A stretch of 64,000 bases of DNA from Apostichopus japonicus (GCF_037975245.1 NC_092568.1:10133501-10197500); one strand, 5' to 3'. Numbered from the stretch's first letter, positions 12,601 through 25,941 are shown. Numbers and translations: made by a program. Notes: generated by a model not told the origin, from the letters alone.

Positions 12601-12809
12601 CTGGTAAAAGGTAGATTCAAACTCATCGCTGATTCTCCGCAGCTCTCGACCGACCTCTATAGCTGATTGAGATGGTCTCGACGGTGCCGAGTTGGCTCTG
12701 TCTCGGAAAGTTCTGTCTAAGACGAGATCTGGCAGCTCTTGAGCTCCTTCCCTTGCACTGGCTGCCTCCCGTGCACTGCCCTCGGAATAGAACCGTGTGC
12801 GCACATTAT
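12601..12809 (-). CDS. BCL2L11: Bim-like BH3-only protein, BH3 exon (exon 2)
   Basis: This exon carries the functional signature of a pro-apoptotic BH3-only protein, which binds the groove of anti-apoptotic BCL-2 family members and activates BAX/BAK. The acceptor CTTCCCAATAG precedes 12809. The first two bases (AT) complete an Asp codon with the G left by exon 1, and the exon ends in phase 0 at CAG|GT. It encodes residues 209-277. Residues 260-271 read VGRELRRISDEF. Hydrophobic anchors are V260, L264, I267 and F271, S268 is the small residue and D269 the invariant Asp. Human BIM has IAQELRRIGDEF at this place, so only three of twelve residues differ besides the conservative I/V change. RDRANSAP (243-250) fits an Akt-type RxRxxS site with a Pro at +2. 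The upstream half is Arg/Glu/Ala-rich and probably disordered. Confidence 0.88.
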
Positions 12810-12903
12810 CTATTGGGAAGAAAAAAAGACACATTTTGATCATGGCTATCGACTTTGCAAAACGTAAAAAAAAAAAAGAAGCTACATATATCCTTATATA
12901 GTA

Positions 12904-12934
12904 TCTATATATATATATGTATATATATATATAT
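12904..12934. repeat. (TA)n microsatellite
   Basis: Alternating TA run with one G and one C interruption, just inside intron 1 beyond the BH3 exon. Confidence 0.88.
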
Positions 12935-13121
12935 CACTTTCAAGATGCGTTCTTAGGATTCACAAATGATTTCGAGTTGGTTAGCATCATGTTTGATCTC
13001 TAGAGTAAGGCAAAATATGTCACCAAAACAGAACATTGTCCGATACAGGTGGCAAATGCCTACAGTGGTATTACGAACTTCTTTACTGGTTTCGAACATC
13101 TGGACGTTCAATCAGCATCCA

Positions 13122-13160
13122 TGGCCTAGTTGGTTAGGGTGTCCGCATATAAAGAGTGAA
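13122..13160 (+). mobile_element. tRNA-derived SINE fragment
   Basis: The segment GCCTAGTTGGTTAGGGTG followed by TCCGCATATAAAG matches the A-box and anticodon region of the better copy at 63458, apart from single-base differences. The B-box half is missing: sequence after 13160 no longer aligns. It is therefore a broken SINE head. Confidence 0.6.
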
Positions 13161-13507
13161 CAGAGAGAATATAAAGAGTGGTAAAATGGACCCTGATTTG
13201 CTTACAGCAATAAGTTGCCCTGTAAAACATGACTGTAACTTGAATCCATGTATCTCAACATGTCCAGCCAAGTAATGTACACTGTTTCTAGATTATGTCA
13301 TAGATTACATCAAAGTTAATGCATTTCCTCCTTTTAATTCATAAACTGAAAAATAATAACATTCTACACAAAAAAAAAAACCTTAATCGCAATACATTTT
13401 TTTTTTTTTTTTTTGTGATACCAAATAATTTCATTGCTAAATAAAGTTGGTGCTAAACATTGTGATATCTTCGATTCAACTTTATTATAGCTTTTACTTG
13501 AATAAAA

Positions 13508-13586
13508 AAATAAAAGAAGCCTTGAGCACCCTGTAGGGTGGATATGTGCGCATTATAAATCTCTGTTATTATTATTATTATTATTT
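13508..13586 (+). mobile_element. CR1/L2-type non-LTR 3' tail
   Basis: CCTTGAGCACC, a GCGC-ATTATAAAT string and a terminal run of TTA units have the form of the 3' end of CR1/L2-class retrotransposons (a GCGC...TATAAAT stem region followed by a TTA microsatellite). No coding part remains. Confidence 0.5.
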
Positions 13587-16500
13587 CAATATCCCTACTT
13601 TTTGTTCATGAATTGTTCTTAACCTTAGCACTCAATGACAATCTGTCTCCTGTTCGGTCCATCTATTTAAAAACCTGTTCTGATTTTACAACCACCATTT
13701 ATGTACACTACCTTATCAGTCTATATTTTCTGATAAACTGTGGTCTTCATAACTGAACTTATTGACAATACATTTGCTTCAGTTGCACTTTGATATATGG
13801 GTCAATGATCAGATAATTTGTTATTATCATCATTTTTATGGCTTTTCGTGCCCCCAAATTTTTTGGCTTATGGTGTACATACTAAGTATCGTAAATGCCT
13901 GCCACCACAACTAAACATTTATATTCAGGCATAACAGATGATTTCTGTAAAATATTCCACCAAAGAAGGATGAACTTTGGTTGTCTAACTTAAAAATATC
14001 TCTCGTCATAAAAACGCCTTGCAAATGGTTACAGAGATAAATCGGTACCAAACCTTCCTCTGCACCATCACAATTCCCCTTCTTGTCCCTCAATAACCCT
14101 CCCCCTCTACCTTTACCCAACTGAAACACCAAACAGAAACAACACTTGAGAAAGTCATTCAACTAGTTATCAACAACTTTGATATTTATCGGCGTGCTTT
14201 GACCTACAGCTCTACATATTTAAGGCAACTGACAGACCTATTGGGCAATACGGCGGAAGTTGGCACTTCCTCTTATAAGTACCAGCAAGTTGCGTTTTCT
14301 TCTAAAAACAAAAACAACAGATCGCTCTAAACTACTTTTAGTCCGTGAGTATTACGTGGCTGGCAGCCAAACTCTAAAACAGACAGCTCTCACTAAACCA
14401 AAACCAAAAACATCAAATTAGCTAGAAAATAAGAACACAACAAGACAAAAAAAAAAAAAGTTTCACATGAAATAAATCGTGAATAAGCAAGTCAGCTATT
14501 TTCAGTGTTTTCGTAAGTCAAATAACGAAATTGAAAATGAGAGTCTAAAATTGGCTGAAGGCAATATTTGGCGTCTTTTTCATTGTCCAAAATCCGTAGT
14601 TACAGCACTTAATAAAGTCTTACTCAAGCATGACAAAAGCCCTCTTGTTACTGTTGGCTTGAACCCGCGACGGGCAAAACACCGTCGCAGGAGGTGATAT
14701 TTACTCCCCTTCCCTTGGTCTTGATATTGGTTGAAATGCCTGGCCAATTTTTTAGATATGAATTCATGTACCTTTGAACCCTTAGCTGCACGATAACTTT
14801 TACAATATACTTCCTGACTAGCATACCAGCTCAAAGTACAAACAGGTGAGAAAAAAAAAAAAAAAAAAAAATTTAAACAGATTTTTAAAGTGACGCTTGT
14901 AAACTTAATTGCAAAGAAAAATACAATTTTTAAATTAAATGACTATAATATCTCCAAAATTATAATACCTCTCACTGGAGAGGGCTTCTTCCTTTTCGAC
15001 TCTCCCATGATGTTGATGTCTACAACGGTCATGAATAAGCGATGCAAAAATCGGCAGAGTTTTCCAAAACCCTGGAGGAAAGAACTTAATCCAAACATAC
15101 AGTGGCTGTTGTACTTCGGCTCTACCCTTGATGAATGTCGACTGCAGAATGAGTAGTACCTTGGGATAACCTCACATCTTTCCTATCCTTGGTGTAATAG
15201 ATCACAGCAAACATAAAGGTTGGGGAATCCCTTCACAAAATAACAAACACTATTGCACACAGGTAAAATAATCCTCAGATTGAGAAATCCCAAAACCACA
15301 ATACAGTTAGTATTTTTATCCAATGTATATACTATGAGTCTATCCCATAGCTTCACACAACTCACTTCACAACAAGACTGTGTGTCCCAAATCAAGTCTA
15401 AACTTGTTCTAAAACCTCATCTTGTTTTCAACAGCTTTTCTATAGCTCAGTGTTTGTTATTCAAATAATAGATAGAAGCAAAAGCTCACCCAGCTATTGT
15501 AAGCCAACCCGGGTGAATCAGAACTAAAAAGAGGGCGGTGGGCTGCCTATCATGACTTTCAATTATGATGTCATTGTTGTGCATGTGGCTGGTTCTATAG
15601 TAGCTAATCACAAACTTTTGTTTGTTATCTTGGTCAATGTTATTTGCATACAATACTACTGTGAACCAATAGGAAGATAACATAGACTTGACTGACGTGT
15701 GGGTGGGGCTTAAAGTTTGCCAGAGTAACAGATATGATGAAGGGCAATGTTCTTCATTTGTTTAACAAAGTAACAACTGTTTAGTACTAGCAGCAATAGT
15801 AGTACTATATCTGTAGTATACCCTAACCATGATACTATTGGGTTTTTTGTTGTTGTTGCAATGGCCTACCACAACACTCTCACTAAACAAGTTCTAAATA
15901 TAGCAATGACAGTCTATGCCTTGTAACAGGTATGAAATATTGTGTAGGAGGAAATTTGATAAACTAGTTAGGAAGTAGCTTTAGCAGATTGTTTTGTTGG
16001 CAGGACAAAGGATTCCCTGACATACGATATATACAATTTTAAAAAGCAAACTTAATGTAGCCCCCTCATTATTATCATTAGTATAATTCCTGTTTTTTTC
16101 TTGGGAGGGGGGAGGGGGAAGGGAGAGATTTGAAGAAGGGAAAGGGAGAAGGGATAATCTTGTCATCTTTAAACAAAGATATAAATACTTCTGTGAAAAC
16201 CAATGTTCTCCCCAAATATGCTAGAAATACAAGAAATGCCCACTCTGAATTGAGTACTTTGTCTTATCACATTTTTTCTATCCCGTAATGAATATCGCTG
16301 TGATAGTTTGAGAGTGAAAAAATGAAACTAAGATTACTGAGCATATATAAAAATAGAAGAAAAAAAGTTGGCATTTTGAGCATTTCTTAATCATCATATC
16401 AAAGGCTCACAATTGGAGACGGCGATAAAATTTACAAGAGGTAACTTTACCTGCTATGTAAATAATACTACGAAACAGAAATAAAACCCTGTCGTTAAAT

Positions 16501-17323
16501 TTGTCACAGATCTAAGCATACTCCTCCAATTGAGAATGTGGATTATTTCAAATGAAAAACAAACTGTACAGTAGATATATACAACTTACATACTGGAGGT
16601 AACCAGCTGCAGACTACTTTATGAAAATGGGGGGGAGGGTGGGGGAGATTTGGAGGTGGAAAGGGGAAGTTGTCAAGTTTTGAAATATTTCTGAGCATCC
16701 ACACATGTGCATCATCACCCTAGAAACTTGACACTACAAGTTTTTTTACTCTGCTCTTACAACCCAACGGGAAGTAAAACTTACCAGAGACATTGCACAA
16801 ATGAAGCAGACAACCTGAACTATTGAGCAAGTCTGCAGAAAAAGTCCCTAAAGCATATTTTTAGGATTTCCTGTAACCTTTTGCTCTTGTCACTGAATCA
16901 TCTACGTTTAAAGCAAAACTTTGTTTGTAATTAACTCAATAAATATTTATATTTATACAACGGAGACGAAAATCCATGTATGGTAAACATGGGTCGTCCA
17001 TGCATAAATTACAGTTTGTTGGCCTCGGTTCAATATATTTTATATGTGCTGGCAGTTAAAAACTAACATGGATGAATTTGCTGCTTGGATATGGCAGTCC
17101 TTTTTTTATTCTTAACAAATAAAAATGTGATTTGGAACAGAATACCCCTACAGTAGCTGGCTGATCATGGTTTTTATTCGGAACGTAAGATTTGCATTTT
17201 TGCATCGTTCATTTTCGTTCGTGAACTTTAGTGTGTTCTACAACTTTATTATCGTGAAGGATCTGGGTTCTAAAGCATGCTTCCTGTTCAGTGCTTAAAG
17301 TCACGCTATGATCAATCGATGGG

Positions 17324-17535
17324 TTTGTACTCAAATTCACACTTATGGAATTTGGAACTCAAACTTAATGGATTTTTGTACTTAAACTCACACTTATGCA
17401 GTTTTGTACTCAAACTCACACTTATGGATTTTTGTACTCAAAGTCACACTTATGGATATTTGTACTTAAACTCACACTTATGGACTCTTACTTAAACTCA
17501 CCCTTATGGACTTTTACTTGTACTCACTGTTATGA
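17324..17535. repeat. Minisatellite, unit about 28 bp
   Basis: Eight imperfect units follow the pattern TTTTGTACTCAAACTCACAC then TTATGGA. Units toward both ends are shorter and more diverged, and the central three to four are nearly identical. Confidence 0.9.
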
Positions 17536-19110
17536 ATTTGTAATAGTATTCTGGTCATATGGGTAAAGATTAATTACTCCACCCCCTCCCCCATTTAAAC
17601 CTCATTAAAGAAATATGTAATATGTAAATTATGTGGTAGCTCACAATGAGTTAATTATTCATCTCCTTCTCACCTAGTTTTACTGTGTGTGCTTTGCAGG
17701 CATTGAACTTTTAAGGGCAAATTACTTGTTGAACAATCTAGTGAAGTGTTGCCTTGATTTATTAACTCTTTGCTCTATGATGACTAAGCACACTGAAGTT
17801 ATTTATAACTGTCAAGTGTGGATTAACTGCTTTCTGTTATAATATAATGGTTGCCCAATTAAACAATGTATTGTGTAAACAATACACCAAGTACTGTGTG
17901 CGACAGATCTTAACTCCAAACAGGAGTCGCAAGCTTCTTCACAGAATATGCTTAGAACTAAGGTCCTAGCTGGCATTGGGGAGGCACAGGTATCGTTCAA
18001 ATGAATCTATGCTTCATAGCAGGCTCAGTCCCTCTACCAATAAATTCGCATAACCTTATAATTTGGACAATGACAACACTGGTTCATCAAACCCAACCGC
18101 CCCCAAACAACAACAACAAAACAAAAGCCACAAACAATGCAACCACAAAAAAAAAATGCAATACTGTAAAAATGCAGACCCTATATTGAAGCCGCTTGTT
18201 CCAATTCTTACTACGGTAGATTTTTAGGATAAATTAAGTACTACACATCTTACATGGGTTGTTAACAGTTCTGACATGCCGGTACAGTATGGCATGGTTG
18301 TGTACAAGTTGCAACATATACAAATAGCGTTATTAAGTTCATCAGATCTGCAGTACTACATATTTACAGCGAACCAGGCGTACAGCCATTTGAGTTAATT
18401 AACGGAAATGTTAATCAACTGTTTTGATTTCTGTTTTCACTTTTCAAAAGAAGCAGCTTACAATAACTTCCCATGAGCCGAGCGTAAATTCTGTTTTATA
18501 GTATTAGATTTGGTCGCATACATGGATATGGCACTGGGATAATATTACTCAAGTGGAAAAGAAAAACCAAGCTGGTTTGAGACATCGAAACATGAGTTGT
18601 TATTACTATCATTCATCAAGTGTAATGACATGTAACTTGATGGGCAACATTATAAGCCTAACTCTGTACATAACCCCTCAGTTAACTCTGTCAGTGATCG
18701 ATTCTCAAATTGATTATAAACAGTACAGCAACACAGTTTTGTTTTCCTTCCAAGTTAATACAGATGTGCAGGCACCATTTAATCTTCAATTATCTCAACT
18801 TTGTAACCAGTTTCCTGGACTTTAATTTTGACCTGGAGGTATTGATTATAATCGGCAGTTTGTCAGCGAGATTGCTCGGTGATATATTCAGTCTGTTCCC
18901 AGCGCTCTCCCAAATTAGTGAGCCTTCCTTTCTGGGTATTTCCCCTCGGTCTGATGCAACTTCCTGCTGTCTTTGAATTAGGTTTTGCAACCTTTGGGGA
19001 GTTAATGACGACAAGCTAGATTAATTGATTAAAATGAATCAATGGTTCAATGCGGCTATAAGCTAATTTGCATCACCAGTCATATAGTTAGTTAGGTAGG
19101 TAGGAAAGTG

Positions 19111-19431
19111 CATGTAGGAGCCAGGATTTTCAAAGTTGTGTGCACGACTATCTGAGCGGAGCGCCACCATCGGTTGGCGCGGAGCGTAAAAGATAAGTTT
19201 TGGTTTTACAACCCCCCCCTAGATGGCCGGAAACAGCCCTTCCCGAGTGTTCATACTGGTTCTGTGGCCTCATGCTAACTTGAGACACCTCATTCAATAT
19301 CACTTTTAAACCCAAAAAACAAACGAGTTAAAATATTAATATAGAATTATGGGTGTTTTAAAAAAAAGAAGATAACTTGGCCAAAAAAGTGTAGGCCCGG
19401 GCCCACAGTGCTACATACTGGCTACGCCCCT
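19111..19431. mobile_element. hAT-like non-autonomous element, diverged ends
   Basis: The right end reads CTGGCTACGCCCCTG, whose complement CAGGGGCGTAGCCAG is a terminal motif common to many animal hAT-type elements. The left end CATGTAGGAGCCAGGATTTT is a degraded match in inverted orientation. Inside are a GAGCGGAGCG/GGCGCGGAGCG repeat and a GGCCCGGGCCC palindrome near 19393. No clear target-site duplication remains and no transposase is encoded, so exact ends are uncertain. Confidence 0.45.
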
Positions 19432-19552
19432 GGGAGCATAGTAAACAGAGCTCATCATCTGTAATACAAAGCAAACTCAACCATCTCCATTGACCTTACA
19501 TATATCTTACTTATATAGCATTTCTCCTCACTGTTGCTTTTCTCTTTTGCAG

Positions 19553-19877
19553 GTAGTTCAATGGAGTCATTTTCCATTCCCTTTACATTTCCTGCACAAT
19601 TCCAGACTACAATCTATTTACGGATCGATGATGAGTGATCTGGGAAATACCCACTTCGTTACTCTTGGAAGCAGGAAAATGTTTGAAGCACGTACAGTAC
19701 CTAACATAAGGATCCGGTAGTTCCATAGAGTCATTTTCCATTCCTTAATAATACCTGCACATTCCAGACTACAATCTATTTACGAATCATGATGAGTGAT
19801 CTGGGAAATACCCACTTCGTTACTCTCGGAAGCAGGAAAATGTTTGAAGCACGTGCAGTACCTAACATAACATGTAC
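19553..19877. repeat. Tandem duplication, about 162-bp unit, two copies
   Basis: Copy 1 is 19553-19716 and copy 2 is 19717-19877. Both start with GTAGTTC and share long stretches such as TGATGAGTGATCTGGGAAAT and GAAGCAGGAAAATGTTTGAA. The offset is 164 bases at the start and 160 at the end, so a few small indels separate the copies. Identity is high by eye, pointing to a fairly recent duplication. Confidence 0.92.
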
Positions 19878-22589
19878 AAAGAGCCAGATTATTTACAAAA
19901 ATATTCAATCAGAACTTGTTAAACATTATACAACTTAAAAGGCCGCTTTTCAACTTACAGGTTCATTGAGATACCTACAGGTAGGTGCATAAAGCCAATA
20001 TTTATATTAAGGCAACTTTAGGGCTACGATCAAATGTGTAGTACTACGACACACCACGGCTGATCGACACTTCCAAAAAAGTACATGGTGACTTTCAAGA
20101 TAAGATCTCTGGAGGGCAACTTCCAAAGCAGACAGTTCCCAGGGACTGATGCTAAATATAGAGAAATATAACCAACAAGTATTATTTTCAGACTGTTTAT
20201 ATACAACTACATTACTTCTGCCCCAGCAACAAGATTACCAGCTGTAGCAGTTGTTAGAATCAACTCTTCCAATTTAGAATCATTATCATATAAATGACCT
20301 GGATGACAGGGAACAAACATAAAACCATTGATGGTCCTTGATATTGTCTTTTTACTTTACATATTCACTGACGATGATTCACCTCTAAACCCTTGTCTTC
20401 TTCGACAACCTGTAAGCCGGGGCGTATATCAGAAAACTTATTGTTACCACCGGCTGTTATAGAAGTAAGTTAACTTAGACAGGATTGCACAATAGCTAGC
20501 TGCTGAATATTGACTGGTTCGTATCTCCAAGCACTAGTTATTAGTGATACAAGTCCAGACTCCACACCCCTGTTTGTCAAGAGCTACTACTACTCTGGGC
20601 TTTTTCTGGTTTGTCAATATAGACCCAGTTGCTGGTTGAGTTTTAATCTGGTTGGCTGCACCACAAAGGGAGCAGAAAGATACAATGACTCACTTAAATA
20701 AATACAGATCACTGGGCTGGCTAGCTGTACTAATCAGTTGCGGGCAAAACCGTGCGGTAAAGCTTTGATTAAACACCGGCTCTCTCTCTCTCACAAGCAG
20801 TGATGGTGCAATAGCTATGTCCCAACAACAAATTTGATGAAGTAATGAAGTCAGTTTTAAACTTTAATTGCCTCATTGTTAATGTTTTCTTTACTTTTTC
20901 AAAGCCAGCTACAGTAGGACCCTTTTGAGCATTTCCCAATGAAATTAAATTGTTCTAACAGGTTCCATTATCCTGTTTAGTCCTAGGAGAATAATTTTTC
21001 ACAATTAATTAAACATGGACGAGGAGCCCTTTTGAGAACCCCCACCGTTAACTTGTTTGACCAGTAAGACTTGGAACCCCCCCCCTCCCCCCAACAGATA
21101 AGTGACACATCTAGACCTAATATTCTTCAAGGCAACTAAAGGTTACTTGTCTTTGGTTCTTCGTTTGCTTTTCAGTGAAAGAGTTGTGAAGATTTCAAGG
21201 GTTAAATATTCATTGAACAGATACGTAACCAAAAAGATCGAGGGCCGTAGGTAAAGTTATTATGACATCATAAGCAAATTTAAAGCCATGATTCAGTGAG
21301 TAAGATTTCAAATCATCTCTCCATATGCGCTGATCTTGAAACATATGGCATGGCTACCAGTCAGTTACCCTGGGTGCATATATTATATACACCAACCATA
21401 CCCATGTACAGTATTTATGTACATGGATGAGTACCAGGGTAGGTACATACCACTGTAGGTAAGTACTGACAGTCCGAGGGTACGCAAATGATTTGTAAAT
21501 CTCTGGGGAGGTTTCCATAGAAACAACAGGAAACAAAAACAAGAAATATTTTGATCTTACCACATGTCACAATTTAACATGATGACATATTGGACCTAAA
21601 TGCTGATTGGCAGGTACATGCATTCTTGTATCGCTGTTAAGGTTACCTATAACTTTTCTAATGGAAGCTATAAAACTGTTTCACCAAGAAGCTAATTTCC
21701 AAGTGTGAACAAGACAGCACTAAGAAACAATATTTTTAATTTCGTTTTATTCAGGGAATATCAGGTACCAATACCTTTTTTACATATAATTAAGCAAACA
21801 AACTCCCCCGTCTCTTCCCCCCCCCATTTAGTTCCTTAAATTATGAAGCTGTTAATGAACTGCTAGAACATATCTCTTTTAGCTTCGTTCTCTCACAAAG
21901 GAATTTTGGACAAAAATGTCTGATTAGTGAAAGGAAAGAAGTATTTCATGTAAACTTAGCATATGTCAAGTTGGGCTATACTGAGGGCATTTTACAGCCT
22001 ATTAACATTTATTAATCCATGCGAAAGTATTTTCTGTTCCACTGTAAATTAAACAATAACATTCCAGAGGCGTTGGTTTCTATCGCTTATTTTTAATCTT
22101 CTCTTGAAGTAGAACATTTCACTTTGCAAAAATGAAATGATTCGTTATCCTTACGCTTTAACGAAGCTTTCACTGAACTGCAATCAACCTTCCACAGAAT
22201 GCATAATTTCATTTTTTTTTACATTGTTGATTATGAAAACTGATTCTGAATATATATGAGATATATGCTTCCATGCAACTGGAGTGGCAATTCTTTCATT
22301 ACTTCACATTTTCTACTATCAATAATCTCTATTTCAAAGAAAATCAAAAGCAAATGCGAGAGAATGTAATATTATTAATTTAACGTTTCTGAGTAATCCA
22401 GTACGCTATCGATCAGGACAATTCACTCAAGTTGTAAATATACCGTAACTTATAATGTTTATAATATGTACATAAAAGACAATGAATATGTAACAGAATG
22501 AATGCATATTTAAATTCAGAAAATGAGATGAAAACAAAACGAGATGATTGTTTTTTTTTAGTATCATGTAATTTTGGTTTGTGATATCA

Positions 22590-22835
22590 CTATGTATGTA
22601 TGTATGTATAGTGATCTTCCCACAAGCAGGAACTCGCGAAAGAAGCCATGGAGGCTTATAGACTCGCAAGCTGACCGTAGCCAATCTCTCGGCACACATC
22701 CATTTAACGTCCATGTCGGGAAGTTGTTATTGAACAACACCCTTGCCAGACGACACACATTGCTGTCGGCGGGGAATCGAACCGGGGATCTCATGACTGG
22801 GAGACGCCGGCGTTAACCACTAGGCTATACACACG
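22590..22835 (-). mobile_element. tRNA-derived SINE with (CATA)n tail
   Basis: On the minus strand the element begins with a Pol III A-box, TAGCCTAGTGGTTAACGC (22827-22810), followed by a B-box GGTTCGATTCC (22783-22773). A tRNA-unrelated body of about 160 bases follows and ends in (CATA)n at 22610-22590. This is the standard SINE layout. The three short open frames across it have no protein meaning. The body differs from the copy at 63458, so the family has variants or chimaeras. Confidence 0.8.
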
Positions 22836-24206
22836 CCCCACACTATGAATGACACACTATGAATGACATGGTGAAGAGGAGGAGTGGGGGGGGGGGAAGA
22901 AGGGTGCGGGCAAGGATATCTTGTGTCATCTTTCTAGAGGGAACTAACTATCATATGAACTGATATACGGTGAATAGAGAACAAGGATGCTTTTTCATTG
23001 CAAGCACGGTGGAAATTTAAAACGCTATCTGAGGCTTGATTTAATAGCAGAACGTCTAGTCAGCTGATGAAATTGACGTAATTATGGAAAACTTCACGTA
23101 ATTATGGGTCGGAACATAACGCAGGTGTATAGCATACATCCAGTCAGATGCAGGCAAAAAGAATACATATATTCTCAATAAGTAGTTTAAGCTAGAAGCC
23201 ACACAAGGATGGATGATTTCCTACAGCTCAGGTCATTCTCCAATAAAGATCTTGAAATTTGATTAAAATACACAAAAACTGTATTCATCCTGCCATTCTT
23301 CATCCATCTTTATCGAGAATAAAGTCACCTGGGAATAATTTTCATCCAGTAACCCATCATAAAATCCTATGCAAAATAACCAAATTGCTCTATAAGCGTA
23401 TACAAAGATGTATAGTAGTTTTTTAAAAAGATGTAAACAGTTCTTTTCATCCGATAGTAATTTTATATGACAAAGTTCAAGGCCTTCTAACCTGCTAGTA
23501 CACAAAATCTAAATATTCCCGAGAGTTGGTTAAACGTTTTTAGCTCTTGCCTGCCTCTGTCCGACCAAATTTTCTGGTAAACACCAGGGTGTCACCTCTT
23601 TCTTAACACAAATCTACAATATCTGAGGTTTCCTGTACAATTACCATCCTAAACCTTAAATTGTAACCTGTGTAGTGGCCATTTTGCCCATAAACGGTAC
23701 CTTCACGTTTTTTGTTACGCTACGTGACAGAATGCATGTACCCCCTGAATTTACAATTCTATCCCAACAGAAAAATGAAAAAAAAAAAAAACCAATGAAT
23801 TTGTGTGACCCCGTTAGGAATATAAGGTGAAACAGCGCCCATGGAATTGAAATAAATTTACCATCGCAAAGTTCATTCAACCATGTCAATTCTAAAGACT
23901 TCAACAAAACCCTTCTAACCTATTTATATGGCAGGACTATTGTGTAAATTTATGTACACTGAAATCGTTACGACCACCAATGTTTATATCTTTTGTGAAC
24001 AAATCTGATCTCTGATTTAGACAAATATTTAGCAACTATCAAATTGTCTGTAGGATTTTCGGAAGTTTCGGTTTAATTGGCACTTTGTAAGACATATTTC
24101 GAAATTTTTATTATCCACCTCTTAAAATGATAGAAAACTATATTCACTGAGTCTTTTTCAACGCTGGGTCTCCTTCTGTCTACGGAATTTTGTAATATCA
24201 ATGGCA

Positions 24207-24625
24207 ATTGCCATGGTAACAAAGCATTAATTATACTGTACTGCAAGCTTGCAGATATTGCTAACTACGACCAGAAAGCCAATCTTTGGATGTGCATGAC
24301 AACAATCATGAAATTGCAGCACCTGGACGATAACAACAACATAATTCAAGTTACCTTGACACTGCCCTGCAAAAAAAAATTCCCATCTACCCCATCTTCG
24401 GAAATTGTGAATGAACCCGTACAACCGTGGCAACAAGAGATCTCCATTTGTTCCCACCTATGACGTTTGACGTCACAGCCAGATAGCTCATAGAAACAGC
24501 GGTGTGATCTCTTTCAAAAATATAAAAAAGCTTACTCGTCAAATTAGCTGAGAACAGTCCATTCAGCAGCGAGGGAGACTCATTTCATGACTGTCTGGAG
24601 GAATTCATTGTGTTGCCATGACAAT
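24207..24625. promoter_or_regulatory. CRE and X-box-like motif cluster in Bim-like intron 1
   Basis: A perfect palindromic CRE, TGACGTCA, lies at 24468-24475, preceded by a half site (TGACGT at 24461). Three RFX X-box-like motifs flank it: ATTGCCATGGTAAC at 24207, GTGGCAAC at 24427 and GTTGCCATGACAAT at 24612. CREB and RFX motifs are known to co-occur in enhancers and promoters. Function here is inference. Confidence 0.3.
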
Positions 24626-24830
24626 GAAACTGCCAATTACTCTCCCTTTGAACGGCAAACAACTCCCTACTGCGGTTAGCTACATTTTTGATCTCTTAAT
24701 TGTGATACTTTGTATGTAGCCGTTTCAACCTTTTCAGTCCAAAGGACATCGGACACGCCTGCACTTCAAATTTAAGTAAATAGTCTATAGATATGCTTAA
24801 TACAGGTCTACTTAAACAAGCAGGCCATAG

Positions 24831-24852
24831 AAAAAAAAAAAAAAAAAAAAAA
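24831..24852. repeat. A22 homopolymer tract
   Basis: Twenty-two consecutive A residues. It may be the tail of a decayed retroposon, but no recognisable body precedes it. Confidence 0.85.
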
Positions 24853-25646
24853 TAGATTTCAAATATCTGTTTCGGAGGAATGTAGATCCATTTTATAATG
24901 GTTAAAATAGGTTCAAAAAGTCTGAAGCATGCAGTTATAATAGTTCAAATTCCATGTGGTGGAATTGGGTACATTGTTGATGGCTTTTAATCAACCAAAT
25001 GGAAAACTGTTTGTTTATTCCTAAAATGGAACTGATTTATGAAAAGGGGCCCATCGCAGTCTGATGCTCCCTGTGCCACCCTCTGACTCTGTCTATACCG
25101 TAAACAATGCATGAACGGCCTACGGCACAGTGAGCACTGCCTTTTCCTTGGGCTTGTAGATTGCTAAGTTTTTGCTATCAAGATGATGATGTGTGTGTGA
25201 TCTACCAGCCCATTGAATTATTTGTGACACTGTTCAATATTTATAATGCAAAAGTCACAAAGTTCTCAAAATCCTGTGGATCTGTACACCAAATGATAGA
25301 TCAACATCCTTACGATACAATTTTTATCATTGGGAATGCAGCCATTTTATATTGCTACCCTAATTACCCGATAACTTGATCCCTGCAGCCACATAATCCC
25401 ATAAACTTTGATACAGAATAAACAAACAAACAAAAACAAACAAATCAACACAAACACAAATTGCTCACCTCTGTGGCCCTATCGACTAAATCCTTTCAGA
25501 GCTAATTAATTTGTCGCGTAAAGCCCCTTCAGCTCTTACCCAGATAGTTGAGAGTGTGCAATTTTTTGACATCACATCAAACACATACAAGTTTCCATTA
25601 TATGTCAAATCAGTTTGGACTGCAAATATACCATAATATTAACTGA

Positions 25647-25941
25647 ACTGCAAATTAGTATATTTGTGCCTGACAGAGGGTTTTGTTTACTTATTAAACA
25701 GTTTTTAAAGGGATTGCCCGTAAAAGACACAAAAATTGTCAATAACAATTCCAAGTTCATGTCATGACAAAACAATGTAAAATTAATCTACAGTACTTCT
25801 ACCATGGAAGAAATCACACTATATACAACAGCACCATGCTGACCCTACTGCAAATTACTGCCAGACAGAGGCTTTGTTTACTAATTAAACAGTTTTTAAA
25901 GGGATTACCCATAACAGAAACCAAAACTGTTGATAACAACA
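25647..25941. repeat. Local duplication, two diverged copies about 191 bp apart
   Basis: Copy 1 (25647-25748) and copy 2 (25846-25941) share ACTGCAAATTA, a GACAGAGG-TTTGTTTACT stretch and TTAAACAGTTTTTAAAGGGA. A second short repeat, CACCATGCTGACC, occurs at about 25833 and 25944. Confidence 0.75.

Noticed and set aside
14668-14690. GCGACGG/CCGTCGC hairpin as a tRNA or SINE end
   Set aside because: A B-box-like GGTTCAAGCC is on the minus strand nearby but no A-box could be found; too weak to call.
22564-22816. Three overlapping 75-95 codon frames
   Set aside because: All lie across a tRNA-derived SINE and have no protein similarity.
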